From Amycolatopsis sp. CA-230715 (GTDB taxonomy: Bacteria > Actinomycetota > Actinomycetes > Mycobacteriales > Pseudonocardiaceae): a DNA stretch of 64,000 nucleotides. Location of the stretch: assembly GCF_018736145.1 (NCBI RefSeq), contig NZ_CP059997.1, positions 3,595,501-3,659,500 on the forward strand. Direction: 5' to 3'. Positions 16,410-24,540 of this stretch are shown one piece after another. A model generated the notes under the pieces. That model did no database searches, was not told where the DNA came from, and saw only the letters and a list, made by a program, of their open reading frames with translations. A program made the translations under genes and the position numbers. How positions within the stretch are numbered: the stretch's first letter is position 1; the number at the start of each line of letters is the position of its first letter.

Positions 16410-18104
16410 TTATCGGGCCAGCAGGAGCAGCGCGGCCGGGGAGACCGTCACCACCAGGCCCACGAGCACCGCGAACACCGTCGTCTGGATGTCGTCGGCG
16501 CGCCGGATCTTCCGCACGATCCACACCAGCGCGACCACCACGACCAGCGCGGCGACCAGCGCGGCCGCGGGCAGCTGGCCCCAGAGCCAGTTGAACCCGA
16601 GCCACACCCCGGCTCCGCCGACGACGCCGATCGCGAGCTGCGCCGCCATCGCGAGCCACTGCTTCGCCGGGGAAGCCTCGTCCTCTTCGGCCGGCTCCTC
16701 GTCCTCGGCGTACTCGTCCGCGTACCCGTCGTCGTAGTCCGCGGCGTTGTCGTCCTCGTACTCGAGGTCGTCCTCGGCGTACTCGCCGTCATACGCGTAG
16801 TCGCCCTCGTAGGGCGCCGCGTCCTGCTCGTCTTCGAGATCGCGGACGTCGTCGGCGAGGGAGTCGTGGTAGCCGGTCGGCGGCAGGCCCTCCTCGTCGA
16901 CGAGATCGTCCTCGGCCGGGTACGCGGGCTCGCGGGGCGCGGGGCGTGCGGGCGCGAACGACGGCGGGGCGACGTACTTCGTCGACGGCGCCAGCCCGGC
17001 AGGCGCCTCGTCCTCGTCCGGTTCCACCGGCGCTGGTGCGGCCCCGGGCGGCGCCACGGGCGCGATGCCCACCTCGGTGTCTTCCGCCTGGACCTTGCGA
17101 CGACGCTGCCGCCAGCCGGCGAGCCCCCCTGGCGCGTCGCGCGGCGGCGCGGGCTGCGCCGCCGCGGCGGGCTCCGGTCCGTCTTCGGGAAGCGCGGGGA
17201 ACTGCTCGGTGTGCGGTTCCGGCCCGCGCGGCGGCTGCGGACGCCGGTTGAGCCGTTGCATGCGCGAGCGCGCGGCACCCCCGGCGCTCGGATCGATCGG
17301 CGGTGCGGGGAACAGCCCGCTCTGCTGATCTGCCGGAGGCACCGGGAACTGCCCGCTCTGCTGGTCCGCCGGAGGCGCGGGGAAGTGCCCGCTCGCGTGC
17401 TCGACCGGTGTCGGCGCGGGGAACAGCCCGCTGGGATGGCGCTCACCCGGCGCGGGCGCCTGCTCGTCACCTTCGAGGCCGTCCAGGCGCGCGGCGAGCC
17501 CACCGGGCGGCGGGCCCGGGGGCGGTTCGGGCGCCTGGCGCGGGCGCGCGTTCGGGCCGCGCCGGTTGTCCTGCGGCGCGCCGGGCGGGGGCGGCGGCTG
17601 TCTGCGGCCGCGCGGCGGCACCGGCAACTGCTGCGAAGTCCGCGCGCCGGGGGGCGGCGGCGGAGGCGGGGCCTGCTCGTCCGCGGGATCGGGCAACGGC
17701 ATCGCCGCCGAGTCCTGCGGGCGCTGCTGCGGTCGCGGCCTGCGCAGCGGGCCGGAGTCCTGCGGCTTCGGGCGCGGCAAGGGCGCCGAGTGCTGCTGCC
17801 CGCCGGGAGGCGGGCCCTGGGGAGGCTGCGGCGGCTGCTGCTCGCGGGGCGGCATGCGGCGTGGACCGCCGTTGCGGCGGTTCGGCGGCGGCGGGGTGTC
17901 GCCGTCGCGGGTCACCCTGTCGATGATCGCCTGCGGCGCGGTGTCGCCGATGTCACGCGGGCGGCCGGGCGGGGCGGCCGGGCCCTCGTCGTCATCGGCT
18001 GCCCTGCGGCGACGACGACGTCCTCCGCTGTCGACCGTCCCACCGTGCTGCGCGAGCAGTTCGGCGACGGTCTTCTGGGGTTCGCCTCCGTTGTCTTCAG
18101 TCAT
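16410..18104 (-). CDS. Proline-rich, acidic membrane protein (Rv0497-like)
   Basis: A 564-residue protein with a disordered cytoplasmic part and two hydrophobic helices at the C-terminus (WLAMAAQLAIGVVGGAGVWL and the Ala/Val-rich stretch ending VVALVWIVRKIRRADDIQ, then a third toward the end). The first 350 residues are Pro/Gln/Arg rich with a tandem motif of the type SGxFPxPPADQQ near 225-280; an acidic Asp/Glu/Tyr-rich block (EDDLEYEDDNAADYDDGYAD) precedes the membrane part. Its position before the isomerase and after Ppx matches Rv0497. The function is unknown; it may be an envelope scaffold. The ATG start is preferred; upstream Shine-Dalgarno is weak. Confidence 0.82.
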   Translation of the reverse strand: MTEDNGGEPQKTVAELLAQHGGTVDSGGRRRRRRAADDDEGPAAPPGRPRDIGDTAPQAIIDRVTRDGDTPPPPNRRNGGPRRMPPREQQPPQPPQGPPPGGQQHSAPLPRPKPQDSGPLRRPRPQQRPQDSAAMPLPDPADEQAPPPPPPPGARTSQQLPVPPRGRRQPPPPPGAPQDNRRGPNARPRQAPEPPPGPPPGGLAARLDGLEGDEQAPAPGERHPSGLFPAPTPVEHASGHFPAPPADQQSGQFPVPPADQQSGLFPAPPIDPSAGGAARSRMQRLNRRPQPPRGPEPHTEQFPALPEDGPEPAAAAQPAPPRDAPGGLAGWRQRRRKVQAEDTEVGIAPVAPPGAAPAPVEPDEDEAPAGLAPSTKYVAPPSFAPARPAPREPAYPAEDDLVDEEGLPPTGYHDSLADDVRDLEDEQDAAPYEGDYAYDGEYAEDDLEYEDDNAADYDDGYADEYAEDEEPAEEDEASPAKQWLAMAAQLAIGVVGGAGVWLGFNWLWGQLPAAALVAALVVVVALVWIVRKIRRADDIQTTVFAVLVGLVVTVSPAALLLLAR

Positions 18105-18211
18105 GCATCTGTCCAAAACACGTGATCAGCGTGGAACTCCCGATCCGGGAGCACAGCGGCACCGGCCGGACGGCTGCCCGGCTCGTGAGGTCTCGCATTA
18201 CTGCCACCCTT

Positions 18212-19237
18212 TCACCGTGCCCGCTGCGTATCGGTCACGTCCAGTCCCGTGCTGCCACCGGTCTGATTCCGCGACGAGTTGCCGCGGGCGCCGTCAGCGG
18301 CTTCTCCCGCGCCGTTCGAATGATCCAGTCGCCGAAGAATGACACCCTCTCGAAGCGCCCACGGGCAAATTTCGAGCTCGTGGAGTGACAACGCTCGCAT
18401 CGTGGCCTGAGCCACCAGCGCGCCCCCCGCGAGCTGACCCGCGCGGCTCGCGCTGACGCCTTCGAGCTGGGCGAGATCACCGGACGGCATGCGCGAGATG
18501 AACGCGATCAGCTGGCGCAACGCGGTGTCGGTGAGCACGCGGCGCACCCGCGGCCCCGACGCCGACGGTGCCGCTCCGGTCAGCCTGGCGAGGGACCGGA
18601 ACGTCTTCGACGTGGCCACGACGCGGTCCGGCTGGCCGAGCCTCGCCACCTTCTTCGCGAGCCCGGCGAGCTGCTCTTCGAGCCACGAGGACGTCGCGAT
18701 CAGCTCGGACCGGGTCGGCGGGTCGTGCCGGAACCGGGTCCTGGTGGTGCGCCCGGCGCCGAGCGGGAGCGACTCGGCGAGCGAGGGTTCCTCGTCCATG
18801 CCCATCGCGACCTCGAGCGAGCCGCCGCCGATGTCGAGCACCAGCAACTGACCGGCCGACCAGCCGTACCACCGCCGCACCGCGAGGAAGGTGTGCCTGG
18901 CCTCGTCCACTCCGGACAGCACCTTCAGGTCGACACCCGTTTCGTCGGCGACCTTCTTCAGCACCTTCGCGGAGTTGTCGGCCTCGCGGACCGCGGACGT
19001 CGCGAACGCCATGAGCTCTTCGCAGCCGAGCCGGGCCGCCGACACCTTGGCCGCTTCCACGGCGCGGACGAGCTGGTCCGCGCCGTGCTTGCTCAGCTCG
19101 TTCGACTTGGTGATCTGCTCGGCGAGCCGCAGCACGGTCTTTTCGGAGTGCATCGGTGTCGGGTGCGCACCGCGGTGCGCGTCCACCACGAGCAGGTGGA
19201 CGGTGTTCGAACCGACGTCGAGGACCCCTAGGCGCAC
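18212..19237 (-). CDS. Ppx/GppA family phosphatase
   Basis: An ASKHA-fold enzyme that hydrolyses exopolyphosphate or pppGpp. 341 residues. Motifs are VLDVGSNTVHLLVVD (residues 4-18), MAFATSAVREADNS and LVLDIGGGSLEVAMG, the phosphate-binding and acidic motifs of the family. It corresponds to Rv0496. The start is GTG (MRLGVLDVG); the preceding bases include TACCGT eight bases upstream, so the transcript may have almost no leader. It lies upstream of the membrane-protein/isomerase pair. Confidence 0.92.
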   Translation of the reverse strand: MRLGVLDVGSNTVHLLVVDAHRGAHPTPMHSEKTVLRLAEQITKSNELSKHGADQLVRAVEAAKVSAARLGCEELMAFATSAVREADNSAKVLKKVADETGVDLKVLSGVDEARHTFLAVRRWYGWSAGQLLVLDIGGGSLEVAMGMDEEPSLAESLPLGAGRTTRTRFRHDPPTRSELIATSSWLEEQLAGLAKKVARLGQPDRVVATSKTFRSLARLTGAAPSASGPRVRRVLTDTALRQLIAFISRMPSGDLAQLEGVSASRAGQLAGGALVAQATMRALSLHELEICPWALREGVILRRLDHSNGAGEAADGARGNSSRNQTGGSTGLDVTDTQRAR

Positions 19238-19284
19238 AGGGGGCTACGGTACCCGTCGCTCGTGGAGCGCGGAAAAGCCTGGGA

Positions 19285-19974
19285 TCACGTCTCGAACTTG
19301 TAGCCGAGGCCGCGGACCGTGACGAGGTGCCGAGGCGACCCCGGATCGGGCTCGATCTTCGACCGCAACCGCTTGACGTGCACGTCCAGCGTCTTGGTGT
19401 CGCCGACGTAGTCCGCGCCCCACACCCGGTCGATGAGCTGGCCGCGGGTGAGCACCCTGCCGACGTTGCGCAGCAGGTATTCGAGCAGGTCGAACTCCTT
19501 CAGCGGGAGCGAGACGTCCGCGCCGTCGACCGTGACGACGTGCCGCTCGACGTCCATCCGCACCGGGCCCGCCGCGAGCACGAGCGGCGCGAGCTCGCCC
19601 TCGGTGCCCGGTTCGCCGCCGCGCCGCAGGACGGCCCGGACGCGCGCGATCAGCTCGCGCGCCGAGTACGGCTTGGTGACGTAGTCGTCGGCGCCCAGTT
19701 CCAGGCCGACGACCTTGTCGATCTCGCTGTCGCGCGCGGTCACCATGATCACCGGCACCGCGGACCGCTGGCGGAGCTGCTTGCACACGTCGGTGCCGCT
19801 CATCCCGGGCAGCATGAGGTCGAGCAGCACGATGTCGGCGCCGTTGCGGTCGAACTCCTCGAGCGCCTGCTGGCCCGTCGCCGCGACGGCGGCGGTGAAG
19901 CCTTCCTTGCGCAGCAGGAACGCGAGCGGGTCGGCGAACGACTCCTCGTCCTCGACGATGAGCACCCTGGTCAC
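19285..19974 (-). CDS. regX3: Response regulator RegX3
   Basis: OmpR/PhoB-family regulator of the phosphate-starvation response. 229 residues: a receiver domain (VEDEE at 7-11, phosphoacceptor Asp52 in LLDLMLPGMSG, Lys in VTKPYSARELIARV) and a winged-helix DNA-binding domain (LPLKEFDLLEYLLRN, DTKTLDVHVKRLRSKIE, VRGLGYKFE). The GTG start overlaps the senX3 stop and has GGAGG just upstream. In mycobacteria it activates phoA and pst genes; the target set here is unknown. Confidence 0.95.
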   Translation of the reverse strand: MTRVLIVEDEESFADPLAFLLRKEGFTAAVAATGQQALEEFDRNGADIVLLDLMLPGMSGTDVCKQLRQRSAVPVIMVTARDSEIDKVVGLELGADDYVTKPYSARELIARVRAVLRRGGEPGTEGELAPLVLAAGPVRMDVERHVVTVDGADVSLPLKEFDLLEYLLRNVGRVLTRGQLIDRVWGADYVGDTKTLDVHVKRLRSKIEPDPGSPRHLVTVRGLGYKFET

Positions 19975-21221
19975 AGCTTTCCTCCATCTGTGCTGTCCGG
20001 TCCCGAGCCAACGAGCCGGGGTGTCCGGTCGGGCGTCTTCTCCTGCCTTGGCGCAGGGGGGATCTGCTTGCCGGTCGCGGAGCGGGTGGTGCCCGCCTCG
20101 CCCGCCTCGGACCCCAGGTGCGCCGGGATCCGGAGGGTGAAGGTGGAGCCGGTCCCCTGTTTGCTCCACAGCCGCACCTCGCCGCCGTGGTTCGCGGCGA
20201 CGTGCTTGACGATCGCGAGACCGAGGCCGGTGCCGCCGGTCGCGCGCGAACGGGCCTTGTCGGCGCGGTAGAAGCGCTCGAAGACGCGTTGCTGGTCTTC
20301 TTCGGCGATGCCGATGCCGCGGTCGGTGACCGCGATTTCGACGCCGTCGTCGACGAACCGCCTGCTGATCGAAACCGGGCTACCCGCCTGCGAGTAGGCC
20401 ACGGCGTTTTCGAGCAGGTTCGACAGCGCGGTCACGAGCAGCGTCCGGTCCCCCTCGACGAGCAGGCCGCTCGGGCCGTCGGTGGTGACGGTGATCTCGG
20501 CGGACTCGGCGGAGATCCGGGTGCGCCCGAGCGCTTCGCGGACCACGGCGTCGACTTCGACGACGTTCAGATCGGGCAGGCGCTCGGCACCCTGCAGCCG
20601 CGACAGCGCGATGAGCTCCGTGACGAGCTGGCCGAGCCGTGTGGACTCGCGGAGGATCTTGCCGCCGAAACGGCGGACCTCTTCGACGTCTTCCGCGGCG
20701 TCCAGCACGGCCTCGGTGAGCAGAGCGATGGCGCCGACCGGGGTCTTGAGCTCGTGGCTGACGTTGGCCACGAAGTCGCGGCGGGTGGCTTCCAGCCGGA
20801 CCGCGTCGGAGTGGTCGACCGCCTCGACGACGGTGAACCCTTCGCCGAGGGGCCGGACCTCGCCGACCACGGCCTCCGGCTGGCGCCCCCGCGCTTCGAG
20901 CGGGGAAAGGTCGATCTCGAGCGCGTCGTCGGTTTCGACCACCTGCTCCGCGGCCTTGCGGGCCCGTCCGTCGGCCTGGTTGTCACGGACCATCCCGAGC
21001 GCTTCGGCGCGCGGGTTGTGGACCACGACGTCGCCGAAGCGGTTGAGCACAACGACGCCGTTGTGGGACGACCGGATGAGCCGGTGCAGGAGCTCGGCCA
21101 CGGTCGGCCCCGCCGGTTGGTGCCGGTCGGTGCGGCGGCGGAGCTTCGCGATCAGGAAACCGGCGACCACACCGACCACCAATGATCCGATGGCCAATGC
21201 GAGTGAGGCAGGCACGGTCAC
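19971..21221 (-). CDS. senX3: Sensor histidine kinase SenX3
   Basis: Membrane kinase partner of RegX3. 416 residues: one N-terminal membrane helix (about 4-25), a PAS-like domain (LHRLIRSSHNGVVVLNRFGDVV), a dimerisation/phosphoacceptor helix FVANVSHELKTPVGA with His156, and the ATPase domain (N box NLLENAVAYS, G1 DRGIGIAEED, G2 GGTGLGLAIVKHV). A disordered tail of 50 residues follows. Only one clear membrane helix is seen, whereas some homologues show two. GTG start; senX3-regX3 overlap by four bases. Confidence 0.95.
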   Translation of the reverse strand: MTVPASLALAIGSLVVGVVAGFLIAKLRRRTDRHQPAGPTVAELLHRLIRSSHNGVVVLNRFGDVVVHNPRAEALGMVRDNQADGRARKAAEQVVETDDALEIDLSPLEARGRQPEAVVGEVRPLGEGFTVVEAVDHSDAVRLEATRRDFVANVSHELKTPVGAIALLTEAVLDAAEDVEEVRRFGGKILRESTRLGQLVTELIALSRLQGAERLPDLNVVEVDAVVREALGRTRISAESAEITVTTDGPSGLLVEGDRTLLVTALSNLLENAVAYSQAGSPVSISRRFVDDGVEIAVTDRGIGIAEEDQQRVFERFYRADKARSRATGGTGLGLAIVKHVAANHGGEVRLWSKQGTGSTFTLRIPAHLGSEAGEAGTTRSATGKQIPPAPRQEKTPDRTPRLVGSGPDSTDGGKL

Positions 21222-21373
21222 GGGGGAATCGTAAGCGCGGGGGTAGCCTGTTGGCCTAGTCCTGGAAGCGTTCTCGTGATGGCCATGACACCTTCGAAGG
21301 ACTTGTTCTTCCCCGATTCAGGCCCCGTTCACATTCCGGTCGCTCTCTGTCGACATCGGACGGAGTTCCCTCA

Positions 21374-22222
21374 TCAGATCGAGTCGAGTCGCGCGAACTC
21401 CTCGTCACCGAGTTCGAGCGCCGCGGCGGCCACGTTCTGCGCGAGGTGCTCCGGGTCGCCGGTGCCGGGGATGGCCAGCACGTTGGGCCCCTTCGCCAAC
21501 GTCCAAGCAAGCCTGACCTGCGCCGGGGTGACCTCGCGCGCACGGGCGATCTCGGCGACCGCCGGATGTTCCGTGCCGCTGGCGATGGCGAAGAATGGCA
21601 CGAACGCGATGCCGAGCCTGCCGCATTCCGCGAGCAGGGCGTCGTCCTCGCGGCGTGCCTGCAGGCCGTACTGGTTCTGCACGCACACCACCGGCGCGAT
21701 GTCGCGTGCCTCGGCCAGGTGCTCGAGACCGACGTTCGAGATGCCGAGGTGCCGGACCAGGCCCTCGCGCTGGAGGTCGGCCAGCGCGCCGAACCGGTCG
21801 GCGAGCGAGCCCGAGCCCCGGTCGAGGCCGGTCCCGATCCGCAGGTTGACCACGTCGAGGTGATCGCGGCCGAGCTGGCGCAGGTTCTCTTCGACCTGGC
21901 CGCGCAGCTGCTCCGGCCGGGCCTCCGGCAGGAATTCACCCGACGGGTCGCGGCCGGGGCCGACCTTCGAGGTGAGCACCAGGTCGTCGGGGTACGGGCG
22001 CAGCGCGCGGTTGATCAGCTCGTTCGCGGAGCTGAGCGGGGAGAAGTAGAAAGCCGCCGTGTCGATGTGGTTCACGCCGAGGTCGAGCGCCTTCCGCAGG
22101 ACTTCGACGGCCTGCTCGCGGCCAGGAAGGCGCATCGCCCCGAAGCCGAGCCGGTTGACCGTCCGGTCGCCGAGCTGCCAGGTGCCCGCCGCGTCGGCGG
22201 TGATCGTGTTCGCGTTCGTCAT
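21374..22222 (-). CDS. Aldo/keto reductase (PdxI/YdbC-like)
   Basis: NADPH-dependent oxidoreductase of 282 residues with an (alpha/beta)8 barrel. The catalytic Asp and Tyr lie in VNHIDTAAFYFSPLSSA, the Lys in LVLTSKVG, and the usual active-site His position reads DVVNLRIG, an Arg. That NLR variant occurs in the PdxI/YdbC pyridoxal reductase subgroup, so pyridoxal reduction is one possibility, not proven. NADP-binding end: VLAIPGTGDPEHLAQN. It is divergent from a LuxR-type gene with an inverted repeat between them; this pair interrupts the syntenic core block. Confidence 0.87.
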   Translation of the reverse strand: MTNANTITADAAGTWQLGDRTVNRLGFGAMRLPGREQAVEVLRKALDLGVNHIDTAAFYFSPLSSANELINRALRPYPDDLVLTSKVGPGRDPSGEFLPEARPEQLRGQVEENLRQLGRDHLDVVNLRIGTGLDRGSGSLADRFGALADLQREGLVRHLGISNVGLEHLAEARDIAPVVCVQNQYGLQARREDDALLAECGRLGIAFVPFFAIASGTEHPAVAEIARAREVTPAQVRLAWTLAKGPNVLAIPGTGDPEHLAQNVAAAALELGDEEFARLDSI

Positions 22223-22261
22223 GGCTTCCAGGCTTGCCGCGTGCCGGGGCCGGCGTGCGGA

Positions 22262-22279
22262 TTGGCAGCATCCTGCCAA
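22262..22279. promoter_or_regulatory. Palindromic operator candidate between AKR and LuxR-type gene
   Basis: TTGGCAG-CATC-CTGCCAA, a perfect 7-bp inverted repeat with a 4-base spacer, centred in the short gap between the divergent aldo/keto reductase and regulator. A binding site for the neighbouring regulator is inferred. Confidence 0.5.
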
Positions 22280-22318
22280 CCTTGCCGCCGGGTGGCGGAC
22301 GGGACGAGACTGGCTGAC

Positions 22319-22963
22319 GTGAAGCCGCTCGAAGACGTGGCCGTGGTGCGCGGCGAAGAGGAGCTGTTCGCACGCGCGGGGCACCTGTTCACCGGCGCGT
22401 CCGAGTTCGCGTGCGCCGCGAACGACATGCACACCTGGGCGATGGGGCGGTCTCAGCTTCGGATGCCGCCCCCGCCGGAGCGGCCCAAGCTCGTCCGCAA
22501 GCTGTACCGGCCGGGCATGCTGCTCGACCCGGCGATGTCGCCGTACCTTCGCGAACTGGAGCGCGAAGGCGTGCAGATCAGGATCACGCCGGACGAGATC
22601 AACGAAACGATCATCATCGACCGCCGGCTGGCGATCCTGGCCGGTGGTTTCGCCGGCGAGGACCGGACCTACAGCGTGATCACCAGGCCCGAAGTGATCC
22701 GCAGCGTGACGTCGCTGTTCGACTCGGCCTACCGCGGCGGCACCGAGCTCGCCGTCTACGACCGGCGGTTCGCGGAACTGCGCTCGCTGGCGCCGCGCAT
22801 CCTCGAACTGCTGGGTTCCGGGTGCAAGGACGAGACCGCGGCGCGAACGCTCGGCCTCGGCCTGCGCACCTACCGCCGCCGCGTGGCGGAACTGATGGCC
22901 GCGCTCGGGGCCACGTCCCGGTTCCAGGCCGGGGTGCGGGCCCGCGAGCTCGGCCTCGTCTGA
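22319..22963 (+). CDS. LuxR-type helix-turn-helix regulator (TrmB/LuxR-like)
   Basis: A 214-residue protein with a C-terminal LuxR-type helix-turn-helix: PRILELLGSGCKDETAARTL and LGLRTYRRRVAELMAALGAT, the helix that would read DNA. The N-terminal 140 residues form a phospholipase-D-like/TrmB-type effector region (VRKLYRPGMLLDPAMSPYLRELEREG, RITPDEINETIIIDRRLAILAGG), common in actinomycete orphan LuxR proteins. The ligand is unknown. The start is uncertain: GTG 22319 is chosen, but GTG 22292 is also in frame. It probably controls the divergent aldo/keto reductase. Confidence 0.82.
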   Translation: MKPLEDVAVVRGEEELFARAGHLFTGASEFACAANDMHTWAMGRSQLRMPPPPERPKLVRKLYRPGMLLDPAMSPYLRELEREGVQIRITPDEINETIIIDRRLAILAGGFAGEDRTYSVITRPEVIRSVTSLFDSAYRGGTELAVYDRRFAELRSLAPRILELLGSGCKDETAARTLGLGLRTYRRRVAELMAALGATSRFQAGVRARELGLV

Positions 22964-22967
22964 GCCC

Positions 22968-23717
22968 CTACTTGCCCTGGTTGGCGACCGCGGCCGCGGC
23001 TTCCTTCGCCGCCTCCGGGTCGAGGTACTCGCCGCCGGGCGTGACCGGCTCGAGGTCCTCGGTCAGGTCGTAGCGCAGCGGGATCCCGGTCGGGATGTTC
23101 AGGCCCGCGATGTCGTCGTCGGAAATGCCGTCGAGGTGCTTCACGAGCGCGCGCAGGGAGTTGCCGTGCGCGGCCACCAGCACGGTCTTGCCCGCGCGCA
23201 GATCGGGCACGATCGCCGACTCCCAGTACGGCAGGAGCCTCGCCACGACGTCCTTGAGGCATTCGGTGAGCGGCGCCTGGTCGCCGAGCGGGGCGTAGCG
23301 CGCGTCGGCGTCCTGGCTGAACTCGCTGCCGCGCTCGATCTCGGGCGGCGGGGTGTCGTAGGAACGGCGCCAGAGCATGAACTGCTCGTCGCCGAACTCT
23401 TCGCGGACCTGCTTCTTGTCCTTGCCCTGGAGCGCGCCGTAGTGGCGTTCGTTGAGCCGCCAGTCGCGGCGGACGTCGATCCAGTGCCGGTTCGCGACGT
23501 CGAGCGCGAGGTTCGCGGTGGCGATCGCGCGGCGCAGCAGCGACGTGTGCACGACCTCGGGCAGGAGGCCGCGGTCGGCGAGCAGCTGTCCGCCCTTGCG
23601 CGCCTCGTCCTCGCCCTGCGCCGAGAGCGGGACGTCGACCCACCCGGTGAACAGGTTTTCCGCGTTCCACGTGCTCTGCCCGTGCCGCAGGAGCACGAGC
23701 GTCCCAAGTTCGGCCAT
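22968..23717 (-). CDS. gpmA: Phosphoglycerate mutase, 2,3-BPG-dependent
   Basis: Glycolytic enzyme converting 3- and 2-phosphoglycerate. 249 residues, the same size as mycobacterial Gpm1. The phosphohistidine is His12 in LLRHGQSTWN; other landmarks are NLFTGWVDVPLSAQG, RLNERHYGALQGKDK, SYDTPPPEIE, VLVAAHGNSLRALVKHLDGI and NIPTGIPLRYDL. It lies 4 bp from the convergent LuxR-type gene. The ATG is fixed by family conservation; the Shine-Dalgarno is weak. Confidence 0.97.
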   Translation of the reverse strand: MAELGTLVLLRHGQSTWNAENLFTGWVDVPLSAQGEDEARKGGQLLADRGLLPEVVHTSLLRRAIATANLALDVANRHWIDVRRDWRLNERHYGALQGKDKKQVREEFGDEQFMLWRRSYDTPPPEIERGSEFSQDADARYAPLGDQAPLTECLKDVVARLLPYWESAIVPDLRAGKTVLVAAHGNSLRALVKHLDGISDDDIAGLNIPTGIPLRYDLTEDLEPVTPGGEYLDPEAAKEAAAAVANQGK

Positions 23718-23970
23718 GGCCGCAAGCCTGCCAGAATCGCCGGCCGGCCCGGCAGCGGGTGCCCGAACCCGCACGGAAGTGACCGGTCCCCGGCATCGTT
23801 CGCTCATGCGGTTGACAGCTCGTCTACCTAGAGTGTGTCAACGTGGCCGGTAGTCGTCACTTCTGTCCCGCGACCGGCGAGTATTCGCTCTCCCGAACCT
23901 CCGCGAGGCTGCACTCCGTCAACCTATCGACAGAACTTCACTCGAATGGAGTAACGGGTAGTCTTGTGAT

Positions 23971-24193
23971 TACCGGGTGCCTTCTGCCAAGTTGACTACA
24001 TCCCGCTCGGCTGGATTCCACGCACTCCCCAGCCGAGACGGGCTACGACCGCAGCTCGTCTCCCCCTGCCGGGCTGCGGCCCGCCGGCCCCGTTGGCATC
24101 CCCCTCGTCACCGGGTCCAGAAGCGGCGGGAACGTCAGCGGGGCGGCTCGAGTTCGCGACTCCCCCTCCCTCGAGCCGTCCCGCTCTTTTTTT
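23971..24193 (+). ncRNA. Putative small RNA with C-rich-loop hairpins (6C-like)
   Basis: Four consecutive hairpins on the plus strand. A: TCGGCTGG/CCAGCCGA at 24007-24036, extended by CCCG/CGGG to 24002-24042. B: CCGCAGC/GCTGCGG at 24049-24079. C: GGCCCCG/CGGGTCC with one mismatch at 24086-24118. D: 15-bp stem (one mismatch) at 24138-24184 followed by seven T, a classical intrinsic terminator. Loops B, C and D each contain TCCCCCT (24061, 24099, 24161) and loop A contains CTCCCC. C-rich loops plus a terminal terminator hairpin are the hallmark of actinobacterial 6C (B11) RNA, which pairs with G-rich ribosome binding sites. The 5' end is a guess from a possible -10 TAGTCT at 23959. Confidence 0.65.
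24138..24193 (+). terminator. Intrinsic terminator of the C-rich-loop RNA
   Basis: Stem GCGGGGCGGCTCGAG / CTCGAGCCGTCCCGC, 14 of 15 pairs, with a 17-base loop and TCTTTTTTT immediately after. No protein gene lies upstream on this strand, so it must end a non-coding transcript. U-tailed terminators this good are rare in the rest of the window. Confidence 0.85.
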
Positions 24194-24211
24194 GTCTTTT
24201 ATCGGTCGTCA

Positions 24212-24287
24212 AAATTTGCGCTGCCGGGGGCGCGGCTCTCAAGCTGAGTCCCTGTTGAGTGGCGGGCGCCCCCGCCATCGCAAATTT
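24212..24287. repeat. Long imperfect inverted repeat, 22-nt arms
   Basis: Arms AAATTTGCGCTGCCGGGGGC+GC (24212-24233) and its complement with two changes (24266-24287), 20 of 22 pairs, loop of 32 bases. AT-rich tips on a GC-rich stem look like the ends of a small inverted-repeat element, or a second 3' structure after the small RNA terminator. Confidence 0.6.
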
Positions 24288-24460
24288 AGAGGGCCCAGGG
24301 GCCCTGCGACCGACTGCACGCTCCCGGCGCGCGGGGCGCGCCGGATCGCAGTTGTGGTCGGTCTGGCAATGGCCGAACCTTCGGTCCGGACCTCGCGGCA
24401 CTCGGATGTGCAGGCGGGCGAGTGGGCTTTCGGTAGGCGCACAACTTGGGGGTCGCCGAG

Positions 24461-24540
24461 TGCAGTTAGCGGGCTAAACGTTGTCTGCGGGTGCGCGGGG
24501 CCGGGTGGGGCGCGGGTGCATTTAGCGGGCTAAATGTTGT
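24461..24540. repeat. Two copies of a palindromic 24-mer
   Basis: TGCAnTTAGCGGGCTAAAnGTT+GT occurs at 24461-24484 and 24517-24540, 56 bp apart. The second copy contains a perfect 18-bp inverted repeat CATTTAGC-GG-GCTAAATG at 24519-24536 that covers the stop codon of the DUF4349 gene; the first keeps TTAGC-GG-GCTAA. They could be 3' hairpins or a dispersed palindromic repeat of the genome. Confidence 0.6.

Noticed and set aside
16365..18125. 586-codon plus-strand frame opposite the proline-rich membrane protein
   Set aside because: Low-complexity Arg/Gly translation mirroring the Pro-rich gene; no start signals or conserved motif.
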